In this document: one piece after another, positions 51,854 to 64,000 of the stretch
How positions within the stretch are numbered: the first letter of the stretch is position 1
Layout: each line of letters starts with the position of its first letter
Assembly: GCA_964030785.1 (NCBI GenBank)
Contig: OZ034967.1
Coordinates: 53,473,533-53,537,532, forward strand
Source: Siderastrea siderea
Taxonomy: Eukaryota > Cnidaria > Anthozoa > Scleractinia > Rhizangiidae
Length of the DNA: 64,000 nt
Reading direction: 5' to 3'
Program-made: the position numbers and the translations under genes
Notes under the pieces: generated by a model
What the model was told of the DNA's origin: nothing
The model's input: only the letters and a program-made list of their open reading frames with translations
Databases searched by the model: none

Positions 51854-52828
51854 TCAATTTACTTGCTCCTGCGCTGTGTTAAAACACTTCAGGAGTCTTT
51901 TAAGTCCCTGACGATAGTTGCGACTGAACGCAAAACAGATGCAAGGGTTAATGGCACAATACGAGACAGTCAATGAGTAGGCTATAGCGTAACAGAGCCA
52001 AAACCCACAAGGCAAGTCCCGAGCAAACAATAATAGTAAGAAGGTAATACTATAGGGTACCCAGCACAGTATAAACCCTACCACGATAGCAATGGCCAAC
52101 TTCAGCACGTTTCTGTTTCTTCCACTGCGTTGTTGCTCAGTGTTGACCGACTGCTCCCCTGGAAAGATCTGTGTCTTGACTTTGATAACGATGACGGAGT
52201 AAAGGGTGACTAACAAGGCGATAGGGACATGAAAAAATCCAACAATTATGGCTAGATTGTAATTCGCATAGGAAGATGCTTCATCCCATTGTTCTTTGCA
52301 ATACAGCTTTCCATTAGAATCTTCAGCCAGTTTTAAGGCGAATGAATATGGCGAGTTGACAGCTATCGAGGCGATCCACGTGGCCAGAATGAAGAAGGGG
52401 CACAGCTTTGAACTGATGAGTGGAGAACGGAGAGGCCGCAAAGCCACAGCTCCAAATCGGTCAACTGCTATCAGAACCAGGCTCTGAATAGACACAAACA
52501 TGGAGATATTTACTAAGGAGGGGATCAGCGTACACAAGACCTGGCCGAGAGTACCACTGATAAGCCACTGATTGTCCACGTACGCATCTGTTAGATCCGC
52601 CGGAAAAAAACATATTGAAAACAGCAACTCGGACATGGCCATATTGACTATGAAATAATTGATAGGTTTTCTTAATGTTGGCGTTTTATACACGACTATT
52701 CCTATAAAGGAATTCCCGACCAGCGACGCAAAAAAGATCAGGCAGTAAGCAAAGGTTTTTCCGGCGATTTCTTCCGCTGAAGGACTCGACAGGAAGGAGC
52801 AGCTTGATCCATTCAACCTTGAATTCAT
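51854..52828 (-). CDS. Rhodopsin-type (class A) G protein-coupled receptor, 324 aa, intact
   Basis: Single-exon receptor with seven hydrophobic segments. Landmarks: NGS glycosylation site at residue 6; VGNSFIG with the TM1 Asn; TM3 Cys (C99); DRF at 123-125 in place of DRY; ECL2 Cys in KLYCKEQW; CWVP in TM6; and NPCICFAF in TM7 in place of NPxxY. The substitution of Tyr in both switch motifs is notable. Resembles peptide/amine-type receptors expanded in cnidarians; the ligand cannot be inferred. First and only intact member of a three-copy array. Confidence 0.9.
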   Translation of the reverse strand: MNSRLNGSSCSFLSSPSAEEIAGKTFAYCLIFFASLVGNSFIGIVVYKTPTLRKPINYFIVNMAMSELLFSICFFPADLTDAYVDNQWLISGTLGQVLCTLIPSLVNISMFVSIQSLVLIAVDRFGAVALRPLRSPLISSKLCPFFILATWIASIAVNSPYSFALKLAEDSNGKLYCKEQWDEASSYANYNLAIIVGFFHVPIALLVTLYSVIVIKVKTQIFPGEQSVNTEQQRSGRNRNVLKLAIAIVVGFILCWVPYSITFLLLLFARDLPCGFWLCYAIAYSLTVSYCAINPCICFAFSRNYRQGLKRLLKCFNTAQEQVN

Positions 52829-55800
52829 GTTTAGCGACTTTTCTGGTAATAACGGTGTTCCCGTTGCAAATGTCTTATATCTTTAACAGCAAATGATGTT
52901 TTATTTATGTTCTACGCAAAATGTGCGTGTTTTCTTGGTTTCAGTGCTGCGATTATCTCTTTATATGCCGCGCATTTAGCGATATTCAGTGCATGTACGT
53001 TTTGACCTCAGTACTAATAAGCCGTTTTCTTAAGACTGAAGACGTCTTATGTGGTAATTAATTGAAGCCAGGCCGGGGGCGCTTTCCATTTAGCCAAAAT
53101 TGTCGGTTCAACCCATTGAAATGCAAATGGCACGGGCGAATCCACAGGAAATTTTCCGAAACAATCGGACTACCATCGGAGGTACTCTCTACAGGGCAGG
53201 CCATTCATCAAAAAGAAGAAATGGTGGTAAGACAGCAGACTATAAATTCACTTTCTTTCACTTTAAGCTCAACAAGGAGGTTTCTCTATGCGCGTAAAAC
53301 AAAACAACTTTATCAGCACAACAAGAATGTTTCCTATGCTGAAAATTGTTATACGATTACCATAACAGTGTCGGATATGGTGAAGAATTAAAGCTAGTCC
53401 AGGGCCTGGTTGCTCAAAATACGATTGGCTAACCCAATCCACTAGAAATCTTCCAAAACAAGCAGACGAACATCGGAGGTACTCCACAGCACTTTTTCCG
53501 TTCCGACCGGTTGGAACGGAACATTACAGTTTCATTTGCATAAAATTTCCATTTCTGCTGCTCGCGCTGCAAAGTTCACTTGTCTCCGCACTAACTACTC
53601 AATGTAGACTCAGAATAGTATAGCGATCTATTTTTAAGTTTTTTTTTTCTGTCAAAACAACAGCAAGTGGCTGCTATCGAAACAAATTTAAACCGTTTCC
53701 GCTCCTCGACAAAGTTAAGATTTAATTACCGCGTCAAAACTGTCCACAAGGACAGAAAGAAGTTGTAGTGCAGCATCCAATTCGGTTGGCCTCTTGCGCC
53801 ATCAGTGTTTTTGATTTATTAATGAGATTGCAAGTTTGCAACTGAAGAAAAAAAGGATGAGGATGCTTGTTCCAGCTGCAACATATGTACTGCATGATTG
53901 TCATCTAAAGTTTTAGAGTGATAGATGCTTTTCTTCGAACAAATATTGGCAATTTATTCATTTACGGTACTACTTGTCCTTTGAATTTATCTGATAGTTT
54001 TAAACAGTGTCCACCATTAGTTATTTGAGCTAACTTTGACACTTAAATAAAGTTATTCAGTATTCCAGTTTCCATAGCGAGTTTGAAAAAATTGACAACA
54101 GGTCACAAAACATAGCCACATATCTTATAAAGCCGAATTCTTTGAGCTGCTAGATTTTAAAACAACGCAGAGTTTTTTTACTGAACTAAGATGATCGTTC
54201 GCATCTGTTGATCGTTTCTACAACATGGAGGTGAGCGGTGAGAGGATAGAGGAGACACTGCCAGGGGATTATAGAAGCGGGAGTTTATTTTGGTTTTTTA
54301 GACCGACTAAGAGGCGAATCATAAAAGAATATAGCTTTTAAGCAAGTTAAAAATAGGGTGGATCTTTTGCAGTTTTAAATATGACAAGAGCTCAGCCTTA
54401 TCTTTTGTAATCTGGGCGGAACAAGTGAGTTTATTTATTTTACATGGCAATGAATAACTTCTGACAAAGCCATGGCCATTTAGCTTTCAAAGTAGTTTCA
54501 TTTCCTCAGATGGTAAAGGCGGTTAGGTTTTCGTCTCCTGTGACAAGATGAAAAACGATGTCTTCTGTTGATCAGAAAACAGACCTTTATAAGCAGGAAT
54601 CACCTTGGGGAGGATTGAAAACTCACAGCAATTTTCTTGGGCTGTTCCCTAAATATGAAATAACGTTCCCGCACAGGTGTTCTTTACTCGTCACGTCTTG
54701 TGACTTCCTTTCTAATAATACCTCTTATTAATGAGCCTATAATCGCTACCTTCAAATTTGATCGGCCTACGCATTTCAATAGGATGGATGCTTTTAAACA
54801 ATTAACAAACTAGCGTCTGTTTTTTTGGCGTCTTAATCATTGGCTTAGTAAATTTTAGTAAATTTCTTAGTAAAGATGACTTTCAACTTAATTGAAGGTT
54901 TTTATACGCAAAACGCATAAATTTAGTAGCAAAATTCTGACCAACACTTAACTTTACTAAACACCTATTCCTTGAAACGGAACCAAAACGAACTGCGCGG
55001 AAAAGTTGTAATTGAACAAATTCAGTGAATCAAGAATAAGTTGCTTGTTTTTTTTTATTGTCTTTCTATTAAATAATAGGAAACAATATATAAACTGCTC
55101 ATAGCAAAGCTCCTAAAAAAACAAAGATCACAAATATTAAAACCACTCGTGCATCCGCAATGTACATCAGACAAACAAAGAAAAAAGCAGAGAACTGATG
55201 GAAAACGAAAAAGATAAGAAATCATCATAAACCAAAGGCATACAACACTCCACCTATATAAAGGCCCTCCTGATCTATATTACTTTTATTCATTTACTAT
55301 ACACAGTCCTTTTGGAGTTTCGCTTTTGAGAACCACGTTTTCAGCATTTGTTTTTATTATTTTGCTTGCTACATCTACGCAGAGCAAATTTGGCTTTAGG
55401 CTATTATAGTCATTTAAATATCTTTGTTTCAGTCATTTTCAAGAAAGTATCTTTTTCACACCATGGGTTGAAGATGCAGAAATAAATGCTTGAGTTTTGG
55501 AATAATGAAGTTATTCATGTTATTACAAGCAGCTGTCTTTTAATGGAAACATTTTATCCATCATGTTTTCTCAACAGTATCAAAATTATATGAAGACTAC
55601 ACAAAGCATGGTGCAGCTACGATGCCTCGAGCCTAAATGAGGGACAATTACGTTCAGATCCATATTTCATTAAATCCACTCGTTGATATATATTTCGAAC
55701 TCAGTTGTGTATCATTTTGTCCAGTTTTATAACAATAACAGTAACATAGACTACGCTTGTACGACTGCAAAACATTAAAAGCAAAGAATAAGTAGAGCGT

Positions 55801-58041
55801 CTTGTCATACTGCCATTGTAATTGTTGATGTTCTAGGATGTATGCTATTATTACAAGAGTAGGGGCAGACACAAAAATAAAGCTTTATCTGAATCGAGTG
55901 CTAATAACGAAGATCAAAAACATATCAGTAGGAGGAACTTATAACTGAAGAGAAAAGAAGTGCATGAAACTGGATCATCTCCGGTAGTCTCTTCTCGTTT
56001 TTTTTCTTCTCACTCCAGTCTCGCCGCGCTGTTGATAGCTCGTGCTTTCGGCTTTTTCGCTCGGCTATCTCGCGCGCCCTCTTGACTATCCAGTAAGGGA
56101 CTGCTAGCAGCCTAGGTAGAATATCAGCTAGTAACTTATAAACACATTTCTTCTATTACTTCGATGTATTGAGGTGAAAAAAAAAACTCACCTTTTTCAT
56201 AGAGTGAAATTTCATTTCGACCTTTCTTTCGTTTGTAAGCTTTGTTTTGAGAAGAGTACAAAAATCGCATTTTTGACGGCTGTAACAAAAGATTATCTTG
56301 GACTTCTATGTATAGAGCACCCAAACAACTGATGTACGGTGAACTTGCTCGTGGTTCTCGCCCAGTTGGTCGACCGAAGCTCCGTTTCAAAGACACTTGC
56401 AAAAACGCGCTCAAATGTGAGGATGTTCTAAAAGGTTGGCAGTCTTCCGTCAAGTGTAGGCAGGAGTGGCGTAGCCTGATTGAGACTGTTTGTGGAAACT
56501 ATACCAAGAAGAGAGTTCTTGTATATGAAAGGAGAAGGGCACTTAGGAGAGAGAAGAGATAAAACTGTGTATTTTACCCGTCTGTGGGGTAAGGCGTATA
56601 TATGTAGGCCTCAGCAGCCCCAGTAAATTCTCGAAATAAGATTCTGTCACGTTGTCTAAAATTTTCAGCTACTTGTAATTTACACGAATATCCCTTATTA
56701 CTAAAAGGTCCTAACTGAAAACCCGGGATATCGGCAAAAATGAAAACGTCGACATATTCTCTTTTTTTCTTATTTTTTTTCCCCTTCGTTACCGCTGAGA
56801 GTAAACAACCATTTATTTCCTTTCAATTCTCGAGAATAAAGCAGAAAAGGGGTATCAAAAGCTTACGAGACAAAGTAACCCCGTTGAGTGGTCAAAGTCA
56901 GGTGAAAAAGCAAGCGGTTTGTTTTAAAATTATGCTTGCACCTATTACTTTTTTCTATAAACAGCGATGGATGAAATATTGAAGAAAAAACGACAATGAA
57001 AGAGTAAAGTGCTGCGTGGAAAACATATAAAGGAAGAATAAACGTTTTCTTCTTCGAAACTGTCAGGAGAGCCAGAAGGGATTAGAACATAAAAGCCCAG
57101 AGTGCTTGACACAAAAGAATCCGCTAATATACTTTATTGATTATTTCCACGGCGAATCTAAGTATAGCTTTTAAGTAAAGACAATAATAAGTGGAGTCAG
57201 TGAAAATAGGGAGGTAAAGCAAACACGATGGCGACGACTGACGAGAACGTCAAAAAACGAAAGCTTTAATTAGCAAATCAATGACTCTGCAAGTGCGTAC
57301 ATGTTGGTACATTTCTTTGCCGTTCTGTGCACAGCTACAACGTAAAATGACCACCTTCAAAGTTTTATGTAGAACATGAAGGTGAACACACGTCGACGAA
57401 TTTTGGTTTTTCTCCCTAAACTGTAAGGCCCTCCTTCCAAATTCAGCTCCCGGATAGTTCGGCTACACTAGACGGATTGAATGAATTGGAACAATCACCA
57501 AGAAGTCTAAAGACAGGGAACTCGCGTTTTCGCGTTGCCGTTGTGGTTGCTTAATTATGTTCCTAACACGATGACGGCTACGGCTGCACAGCCATACTCC
57601 AACCTGTTTGAAAAGCCCTTCAACACCTTTCTTGTATGCATATGTACAGGCAAATTTTAAAGAGTAAATAAAAACTTCTCAACCAAGATTCTCAAATGTT
57701 CGTACATTGAATAATATTCAACGTCATTACAGGCACATCGGTGTCTTTGCAATTCGTCTTGAGGTTGTAGTACTGACTTTTCTACAATTGCCCGATTTGA
57801 ACAGAAGTAGTCGAAATACTATTCCCTGGAATTTGTCTATTTTACATAATTTTCTCATTCTGATGTGAAGCTTAGCTGGAGTGTTCTCAAAATGTCGCTA
57901 ATTCGTACAAGAAAAGGTTTAAGAAATAATAAACAGACATGGTTAACTTTCCATAATACAATAGAGTGACTTTTTTACAGATGGGAATTTCTCGAACCGT
58001 TCGCTATGTTTTTATTCTTTTTTTATGATGCGATTTTTTAA
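52829..58041. other. Spacer between receptor copies
   Basis: The segment 53190-53340 is duplicated at about 59030-59185 (shared TAAGCTCAACAAGGAGGTTT, CTATGCGCGTAAAACAAAAC), showing that flanks were copied along with the genes. Holds a LINE fragment (56308-56562) and a 3'-flank copy near 57600-57750. Confidence 0.6.
56308..56562 (+). pseudogene. LINE reverse transcriptase C-terminal fragment
   Basis: MYRAPKQLMYGELARGSRPV followed by GRPKLRFKDTCKNALK is the conserved C-terminal signature of metazoan LINE ORF2-type proteins (YGEL..G.R..GRP.LR.KD). Only about 85 codons remain; the polymerase domain is absent. Dead copy. Confidence 0.7.
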
Positions 58042-58925
58042 TTTACTTGCTCCTGCACTGCGTTAAAACACTTCAGGCGTCGTTTAAGTCCCTGAGGATA
58101 ATTTCCACTGAAAATAAAACAGATACAAGAGTTGATGGCACAGTTCGAGACAGCCATGAGGTGGGCGATAGACAAATGCAGCCAAACGCCACAAGGCCTC
58201 TCCCGTGCAGATAAAAGAAGCTAGGTGGACAATAGTCCAGGGTTCCCAGCACAGTGCAAACCCTACCAAGATAGCAGTGGCCATCTTTAGCACGTTTCTG
58301 TTTCTTCTGGTACGTTATTGTTGCTCAGCGTTGGCCGACTGCTCACCTGGAATTTTCTGTAACGTGAGCTTGATGACGATCACGGAGTAAACTATGACCA
58401 GCAGGGCCATGGGAATATAATAAAATACAACAAATATAGCTAGAAAACAATTTCTGGGGGTAAGAAATCTCCAAAGGCTTCTTTACACAAAAATGCACAG
58501 TGCAGTTTTCCATCAGCGTCTTCAACAAGTTTTCTGGCAACTAACTCTGGCGAGGAGACGGCCATTGCAATGATCCACGCAGTAGACACAAAACTGAGTA
58601 GACACAAAACTGGAGACATCCGTTAAGAAGGGGACCAGCTTACACCAGGCCTGACCAAGAGAACCACTGATAAGCCACTGATTGTCCACTTACAAATATG
58701 TTGCTCTCATCGGGAACAAGAATATTGGTAACAGCAAGTCGGACATGGCCATGTTAACGATAAACTAATTGATAGGTTTTCGTAATGTTTGCTTCTTATA
58801 AACATTTGTTCCTATAAAAGAATTCCCGACCAGCGAAACAGCAAAGATCGGGCAGTAAGCAAAGGTTTTTCCAAATGCTTCTGCTCTAGAATTCGGCAGG
58901 AAGGAGCAGATTGATCCATTCATCC
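58042..58925 (-). pseudogene. Receptor pseudogene 1
   Basis: Copy of the 51854-52828 gene. N-terminus (ICSFLPNSRAEAFGKTFAYC, VGNSFIGTNVYKKQTLRKPI) ends at a TAG where the intact gene has Tyr. The TM3-DRF region is deleted around a 16-bp tandem repeat (AGTAGACACAAAACTG twice, near 58580-58612). TM5-TM7 survive in other frames (LKMATAILVGFALCWEPWTI). Several independent breaks. Confidence 0.85.
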
Positions 58926-58959
58926 AAAATATATTTTGAATAAATGAGACCAAAAATAT

Positions 58960-61900
58960 TATAACGCAGAAACTAAATTACATTGATAGGAAGTTTTTAT
59001 TTTAAAGTTTTATTCAAGGGGCATTTTGATTGGCAGGCTATTCAACAAAAGGAAGAAATGGGCCTCGGACGGCCGACTATAAAAATTCACTTTCTTTTGC
59101 TTTAAGCTCAACAAGGAGGTTTCACTATGCGCGTAAAACAAAACAACTTTATCAGAACAACAAGAATCTTCCGTTTGCTGGGTAGATTTTTTTAACGATT
59201 ATATGGTAGTGAATTGAAGCTAGACAAGGGCTCGGTTGTTCAAAATAGGATTAAGCTAAGCCAAGATTAACGTCAATTTTTACTTCCGTTTTATAGACAA
59301 ACGATGCGAATTCCTGTTAACCCCTTTTGCCCTACATTTTGACTTTGTTTGTTTTCAAACGCGGTCACTTGTTAAATGCTGTGAGAACTCTTCTGAAAAA
59401 AGAGAAACAGGAACCTTGGTTAAATTTTAACAAGTCCCAGGTTGGCGGCTTTCGAACAATGTAGATAAGAGGAAATAAACTTTTCTCCGGAAAGAGTAAT
59501 GATTTGAAAAAAGAAGAGATAAAAAGGGAAATACCTATAAAAATCTAGAGGGAAAAGAGACGGATCACTTTTCTTTGAAAAAATTTACGCTGCAAATCCA
59601 TGAAATAACCCCTACGCAGATGTAAAAAAAGGGCATTCGGTAAAACCATCGGCAGAACAGTGTGTTGAGTACCCAATCCAGTAGAATAACACAGTGTTAA
59701 ACAAATAGCAGAAGACCGAATGAAGCTGAAACTTTTGAGTATCATTTTCTGATTTGCTTGAGAAACAGCGCCCCTTGTTTCGAACAAAAAAATACACCTT
59801 CATGTTGCGTCTTTTGTAAAAAGCGATAGCAGAGGCATGGTCGGATAAGAGTTGCTAAAGGAGTTAATGGTGGATGTGGTTGTTGTGTAGAGCTAGGAGA
59901 GACGTATCCAAATGAAAGGAAAGGAATTTTTATGTAGAAAAGAAGAAAAAGCCAAGGAATTTCAACCAAGTAACCGACAGTAAACTAGCAGAAACAATGA
60001 CCTATTCATAGGAATCATCACCTAGAGTTCGATTAAATTCAAGTCAATCTTCTATACGAAAGGGTCCATAAACAAAGGCGATAAAAAACCCGCTTGGTAA
60101 AAATTCGGTTCTACACCAACTGTTTAATTTAGTTGGGCTTCAATGCAGTAACTGTCCTGGAAGTGCTTTATTGAGACTTCGTATAGAATTAGACTTTGTT
60201 ATAGAGTCTTTCAAAGCGCTGATATTCTTAGCGGCTAATAATACAACCCGCTTGCTACCACAACGAAAGGTGTCGTAGGCAGCGATGTCTGCAACCTGTA
60301 GAAGTCACGTTTGATTCATTAAGTAAACATTTTGAATCAGTAATTTTAAAATACTTGGCTGTAGCTGGTAGCAGTTAAGTACTTATTTAGTGAAGACGGA
60401 ATAGTTTTGAAATAGAGCAAGGTATTAAATTGCATAATTTAAGCCCTAATCGGGATTTGATAGACCCATAGTCTCCTCTGCAGCCGACATCGCGTGACGG
60501 CCTCTAATAAGGGCTCCGTAGGAGGCTAAACCATCGGTAGAACAATTTGTCGATCAATAATTCAAACCAGCATTCGAGAAAATGACAGCTGATAAACTAA
60601 CAATAGCCCAAAACCAGCATAGCAGAAATTTTGAAGATCACGTTCGGACTTGAATTGAGAAGAAAAAACGACATGGTTTGTCTCGAAGAAAAAAAAAAGG
60701 TTTGTTACAACTTTTTGTAAAAAGAGATGGCATAAACATCAGCGACGCCAGTTTTTCACAACAAGAGTACGGTTAAAATAAAGAAAAGAAAAGAAAGAGT
60801 TGCTTTAAAGTCCTTGATGAGAGCTTAAATGGCGGATGTCGTAAATTAGGTACAACAGGTCAACCCGAAAGGAAAGAAAGCGATAAGAGAAATTAGAAAA
60901 ATTGACATATTAAAAAAATTGTTTTTACTTCAATTCACCGGTAGGAAAACAGAAATAACGCTTTATGTCTACGAGGTGGAGAACAACCTAATAAACAAAT
61001 GTCACACAAATGCAAAATGAGCCCATTAGAAAGAACTATCAGTAGAAGATTTAGTTGTGTATTCAAGTCTGTTTTTCGAGAAGCTTCAAAGGTCACACAA
61101 AGAATAACACATGGCAGCCATTTTTTTCGAAATATTATTTTCACATTTTGGTGGAAGAACAACGCAGTTTATTTCGTGAGGACGTTCGGTTGCACCCGTT
61201 CCATGTTATCCTTTTCAACTCGTCTGACGCTGCAGAATAAGCCAAATATGCTATCAAACCCACGCATTTCATTCGATTTTCAGCGGATGAAGTTTCTGTC
61301 AGTTAAGAGGAGGGCATAGGGGGAGGTCCAGATCACGTTTCACTTTACTGAAAATGAAACAGTCATTTCACATTCATCATCTTTCACGACATTTTGCGTG
61401 ATGGAACAAAATCGCATTTCACGGCAATATTATAAAAAACATACTGCTCTCGCTTCACGGGCAATAATCATAACAAATCGCGGCTCACAGCTTCTTAGCG
61501 AGTCACGTTTCACCAGAAAGAAAACAACCACCACTATTCTCGCCCAATAAATATCGCAATTCACGGGTCACGAAAATACCCTTCACCCCCCCCCCCCCAC
61601 CACATACACACCTAAACCCTTTAGACCAAGAGGAAAATGAAAATTTTGCCTGCATCGCGCACCAATAACGAAGAAGAAGAACATATATTGTTACGAACAA
61701 GTTATAGCTGAAGAGAAAACAAGTTAGTAATATATTTCCCGAAACAAGAAATTCATATCCTCCCCCCCCCACCAAAAAAAAAGGCTTTTTCTTTTGAGTG
61801 AAATGTCATCTCGACCTTTCGTAAAGGTTACGTAAGTTCTGCTTTGAGAAGAATAAAAATTATATTTTGGAACACACATCGAAAAATGAGTGTAATAAAA

Positions 61901-62847
61901 GGTCATCTATTATTTTTAGAAAGGCTAAGCATCCCAGGCAAATTTTAAGACAAAGATTCTGTTGAAACTTTCATTTTAATATTTAAAATTCACTTAAACA
62001 GGCTGAGTTTGCACGGCGAATATTCCTTAAAAGGCCCTAACTGTTCATGAAAATCAGACGTGCGGGAATATTGCAAAAACGTCGGCATGTTCTTTCTTCG
62101 TAAGTTTTCTCCTTGGGTACTCCAGGGAGAAAAGAACAATTTATTTTCTTTGAATTCATGAGAGTAAAGCAGAAAGGAAAACAGTAAAAACTGAAAACGA
62201 TTCGTTGAGTGATCAAAGCCGGGTGAAAAAAACTGTGGTTTGCCTTGAAATTATGTTTGCGCATATTGCCTTTTCCTCTGATAAAGAGCGATGATTGAAA
62301 CAGGGACTAAACAACGGCGATGAATCAGTGAAGAAAAATAAGAAAAATAAAGAGAAAAAAAACAATTGCGTCACCTTACTTTATTGATTAGTTCCATGTC
62401 GAATCGGACTAGAGCTCCAACATGGAATTTTCAAAATAAAAAGACAACGATTGTACAGTCCAAAGATTACGGATGGAAGCTCGTTCAACGTTTTCCTTAT
62501 ATCTTTATGTGCCAGCGCAGTTCTAAAGAGCGTTTAAAAATCGCTAAGAAAAAAGTCTCAAATATGCGTACAATGAGTAATATTACAAGACATCAGACTG
62601 GCGCTTTTACAATTCTTTTACAGGTTACTACTGATTTATATACAAGTGCTTGTCGTTTGTACAAAAGTTCTATTTCATGAAAATCGTCTAAATCCACCTT
62701 TAGCTGCATTCTTATTTAAATGTCGTTCGTGTACTAGAGAAAAGATAGCAAATAGCAATTAACTTTTCCATAATGATACTGATTTTTTACGGAAGGGAAT
62801 TTCTGCGACCGTTCGTCTGTCTTAGTTTGTGATGTAAGCTTTTAATT
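58960..62847. other. Spacer between receptor pseudogenes
   Basis: No gene recognised. Contains the duplicated flank at 59030-59185, a C-run near 61588 and a 3'-flank copy (about 62480-62620). ORFs here are short and lack features. Confidence 0.55.
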
Positions 62848-63822
62848 TACTTGATCCTGTACTGTGTTATAACACTTCAGGAGTCTTTTAAGTCCCTGGC
62901 GATAATTTCTACTGAAAACAAAACAGATGCATTAGGGTTGATGCCACAATTCGAGTAAGCAATAAAGTAGGGGATAGTGTCATGGAACCAAATGCCACAC
63001 TCGGGCAAGTCCGGTGCAGAGAAGGATAGTAACTTCATAATATCCCAGCGTATCCAGCAGACTACAAACCCTACTACGATAGCAATGGCCATCTTCAGCA
63101 CCTTTTCTTTTTTTTTCTATGCGTTGTTGCTCTGCGTTGTTCGATTGCTAGCCTGTAATCTTCTGTGTCTTGAGCTTGACAACAATGGCGGAGTAAAATA
63201 TGATCAACAAGGCGATTGGGATATAAAGAAATACAACTCTTACAGCTAAATAACCATACAAGAAGGACAAGGACCAGCCGAAAGCTTCATCCCACTGCAA
63301 ATTACAATACTGCTTTCCATCAGCGAATTCAACGAGTTTGTAGGCGAATAAATATGGCGAGAAGACAGCCGACGCGACGATCCACGTGGCGAGAATAAAG
63401 AAGGGGCACAGCTTTAAACTGGTAAGTGGAGAACGGAGAGGGAATACTATAGCTCCGAATCGGTCCACTGCTATGAGAACCAAGCTCTGAATAGACACGA
63501 CAGTGGAGACATCCGTTAATAAGGGGAGCAGCTAATAAGGGGAGCAGAGTTAATAAGGGGAGCAGAGGACGACTGATAAGCCACTGATTGCCAAGTACAA
63601 ACATGCTACATTCAGCGGGAGCAAGAAAACTGGTAACAGCAAATCGCACATGGCCATGTTGAAGTTAAAATAATTGATAGGTTTTCTCAGAGTTTGTGTC
63701 TTGTAAACAATTATTCCTATCAGGCAGTAAGCAGAGGTTTTTCCAACTTTTTCTGCTGAAGGATTCGCCAGGAATGAGCTGTTAGGCTAGCTGTTTGATG
63801 CATTCCCCGTTGAATTCATGTT
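62848..63822 (-). pseudogene. Receptor pseudogene 2
   Basis: Third copy. TM3-TM5 is open in one frame (SIQSLVLIAVDRFGAIVFPL, LCPFFILATWIVASAVFSPY), while TM6-TM7 and the N-terminus are in others. A triplicated 16-base unit TTAATAAGGGGAGCAG (63516-63566) expands extracellular loop 1, and part of TM1 is deleted (near 63717). Its upstream flank matches that of the intact gene (TTTAGCGATATTCAGT). Confidence 0.85.
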
Positions 63823-64000
63823 TGACAACTTCTCTGGTAATAACGTTGCTCCCGTTGCAAATCTCTTACATCTTGACAGCAACTGATGTTTGGTTTATGT
63901 TCTATTCAAAATGCGCGTGTTTTGGATTGCTGTGATTGTCTCTTTATATGCCACGCATTTAGCGATATTCAGTACACGTACGTTTTGACCTTGGTCCAAA
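63823..64000. other. 5' flank of receptor pseudogene 2
   Basis: Similar to 52829-53010 upstream of the intact receptor (shared CTCTTTATATGCC, GATATTCAGT, GTACGTTTTGACCT), so the duplication includes the promoter region. Confidence 0.7.

Noticed and set aside
61503..61775. 90-aa Gly-rich ORF
   Set aside because: Arises from a homopolymer C/G run and AT-rich sequence; no domain.

Overview
The window looks like nuclear DNA of an animal, most likely a cnidarian (probably a stony coral or sea anemone). The host genes are split by many introns with GT/AG borders. The space between genes is AT-rich and full of short inverted-repeat elements and tRNA-derived SINEs. There is a tandem group of rhodopsin-type receptors. 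The species call is inference; no marker gene was available.

Layout. (1) 1-3054: no gene recognised, one small inverted-repeat element and a SINE fragment. (2) 3055-16117, minus strand: ten coding exons of a synaptotagmin-like protein (Slp/bitesize type), with an N-terminal Rab-binding helix and zinc finger, an acidic linker, C2A and the start of C2B. The 3' end lies outside the window. (3) 16118-16971: shared divergent upstream region. (4) 16972-23399, plus strand: the first five exons of the mitochondrial pyruvate dehydrogenase E1 alpha subunit. The rest of the gene was not found and a 200-base assembly gap (24201-24400) follows. (5) 25282-30823: a decayed element of about 5.5 kb with inverted ends, carrying a broken Cys-rich gene interrupted by a second element with TTAA target duplications, plus SINE copies. 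(6) 31900-49075: a structurally complete Maverick/Polinton of 17,176 bp with terminal inverted repeats and a 6-bp target duplication CTCGGT. (7) 49400-49900: a roughly 190-bp tandem repeat. (8) 51854-63830, minus strand: one intact receptor gene and two receptor pseudogenes in a tandem array.

The Polinton carries both halves of a virus-like life cycle. Replication and integration: protein-primed type B DNA polymerase, and an integrase with a chromodomain. Virion: double jelly-roll major capsid protein, single jelly-roll penton, packaging ATPase, adenain-like protease, pVI-like protein, PLA2-type lipase and collagen-stalk fibre. Several small zinc-binding or basic proteins and a VLTF3/TFIIB-like factor accompany them. 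The major capsid gene and the fibre gene are broken, so this copy is probably not autonomous.

The most interesting observations concern the Polinton. First, the integrase and the protease both lack an ATG in the right place. Each lies in the -1 frame relative to an overlapping upstream ORF, and in both overlaps the upstream frame contains the heptamer A_AAA_AAC. At the integrase junction this heptamer is followed, after 7 nt, by a perfect 10-bp long-range stem. This suggests retrovirus-like -1 ribosomal frameshifting producing a PLA2-integrase and a pVI-protease fusion. Second, a TCTAA(A)C element sits just before the start codon of eight genes, nearly all of the virion set, and is absent before the replication and regulatory genes, so it may be a late promoter. 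Third, adenain-type cleavage motifs recur in four of the encoded proteins.
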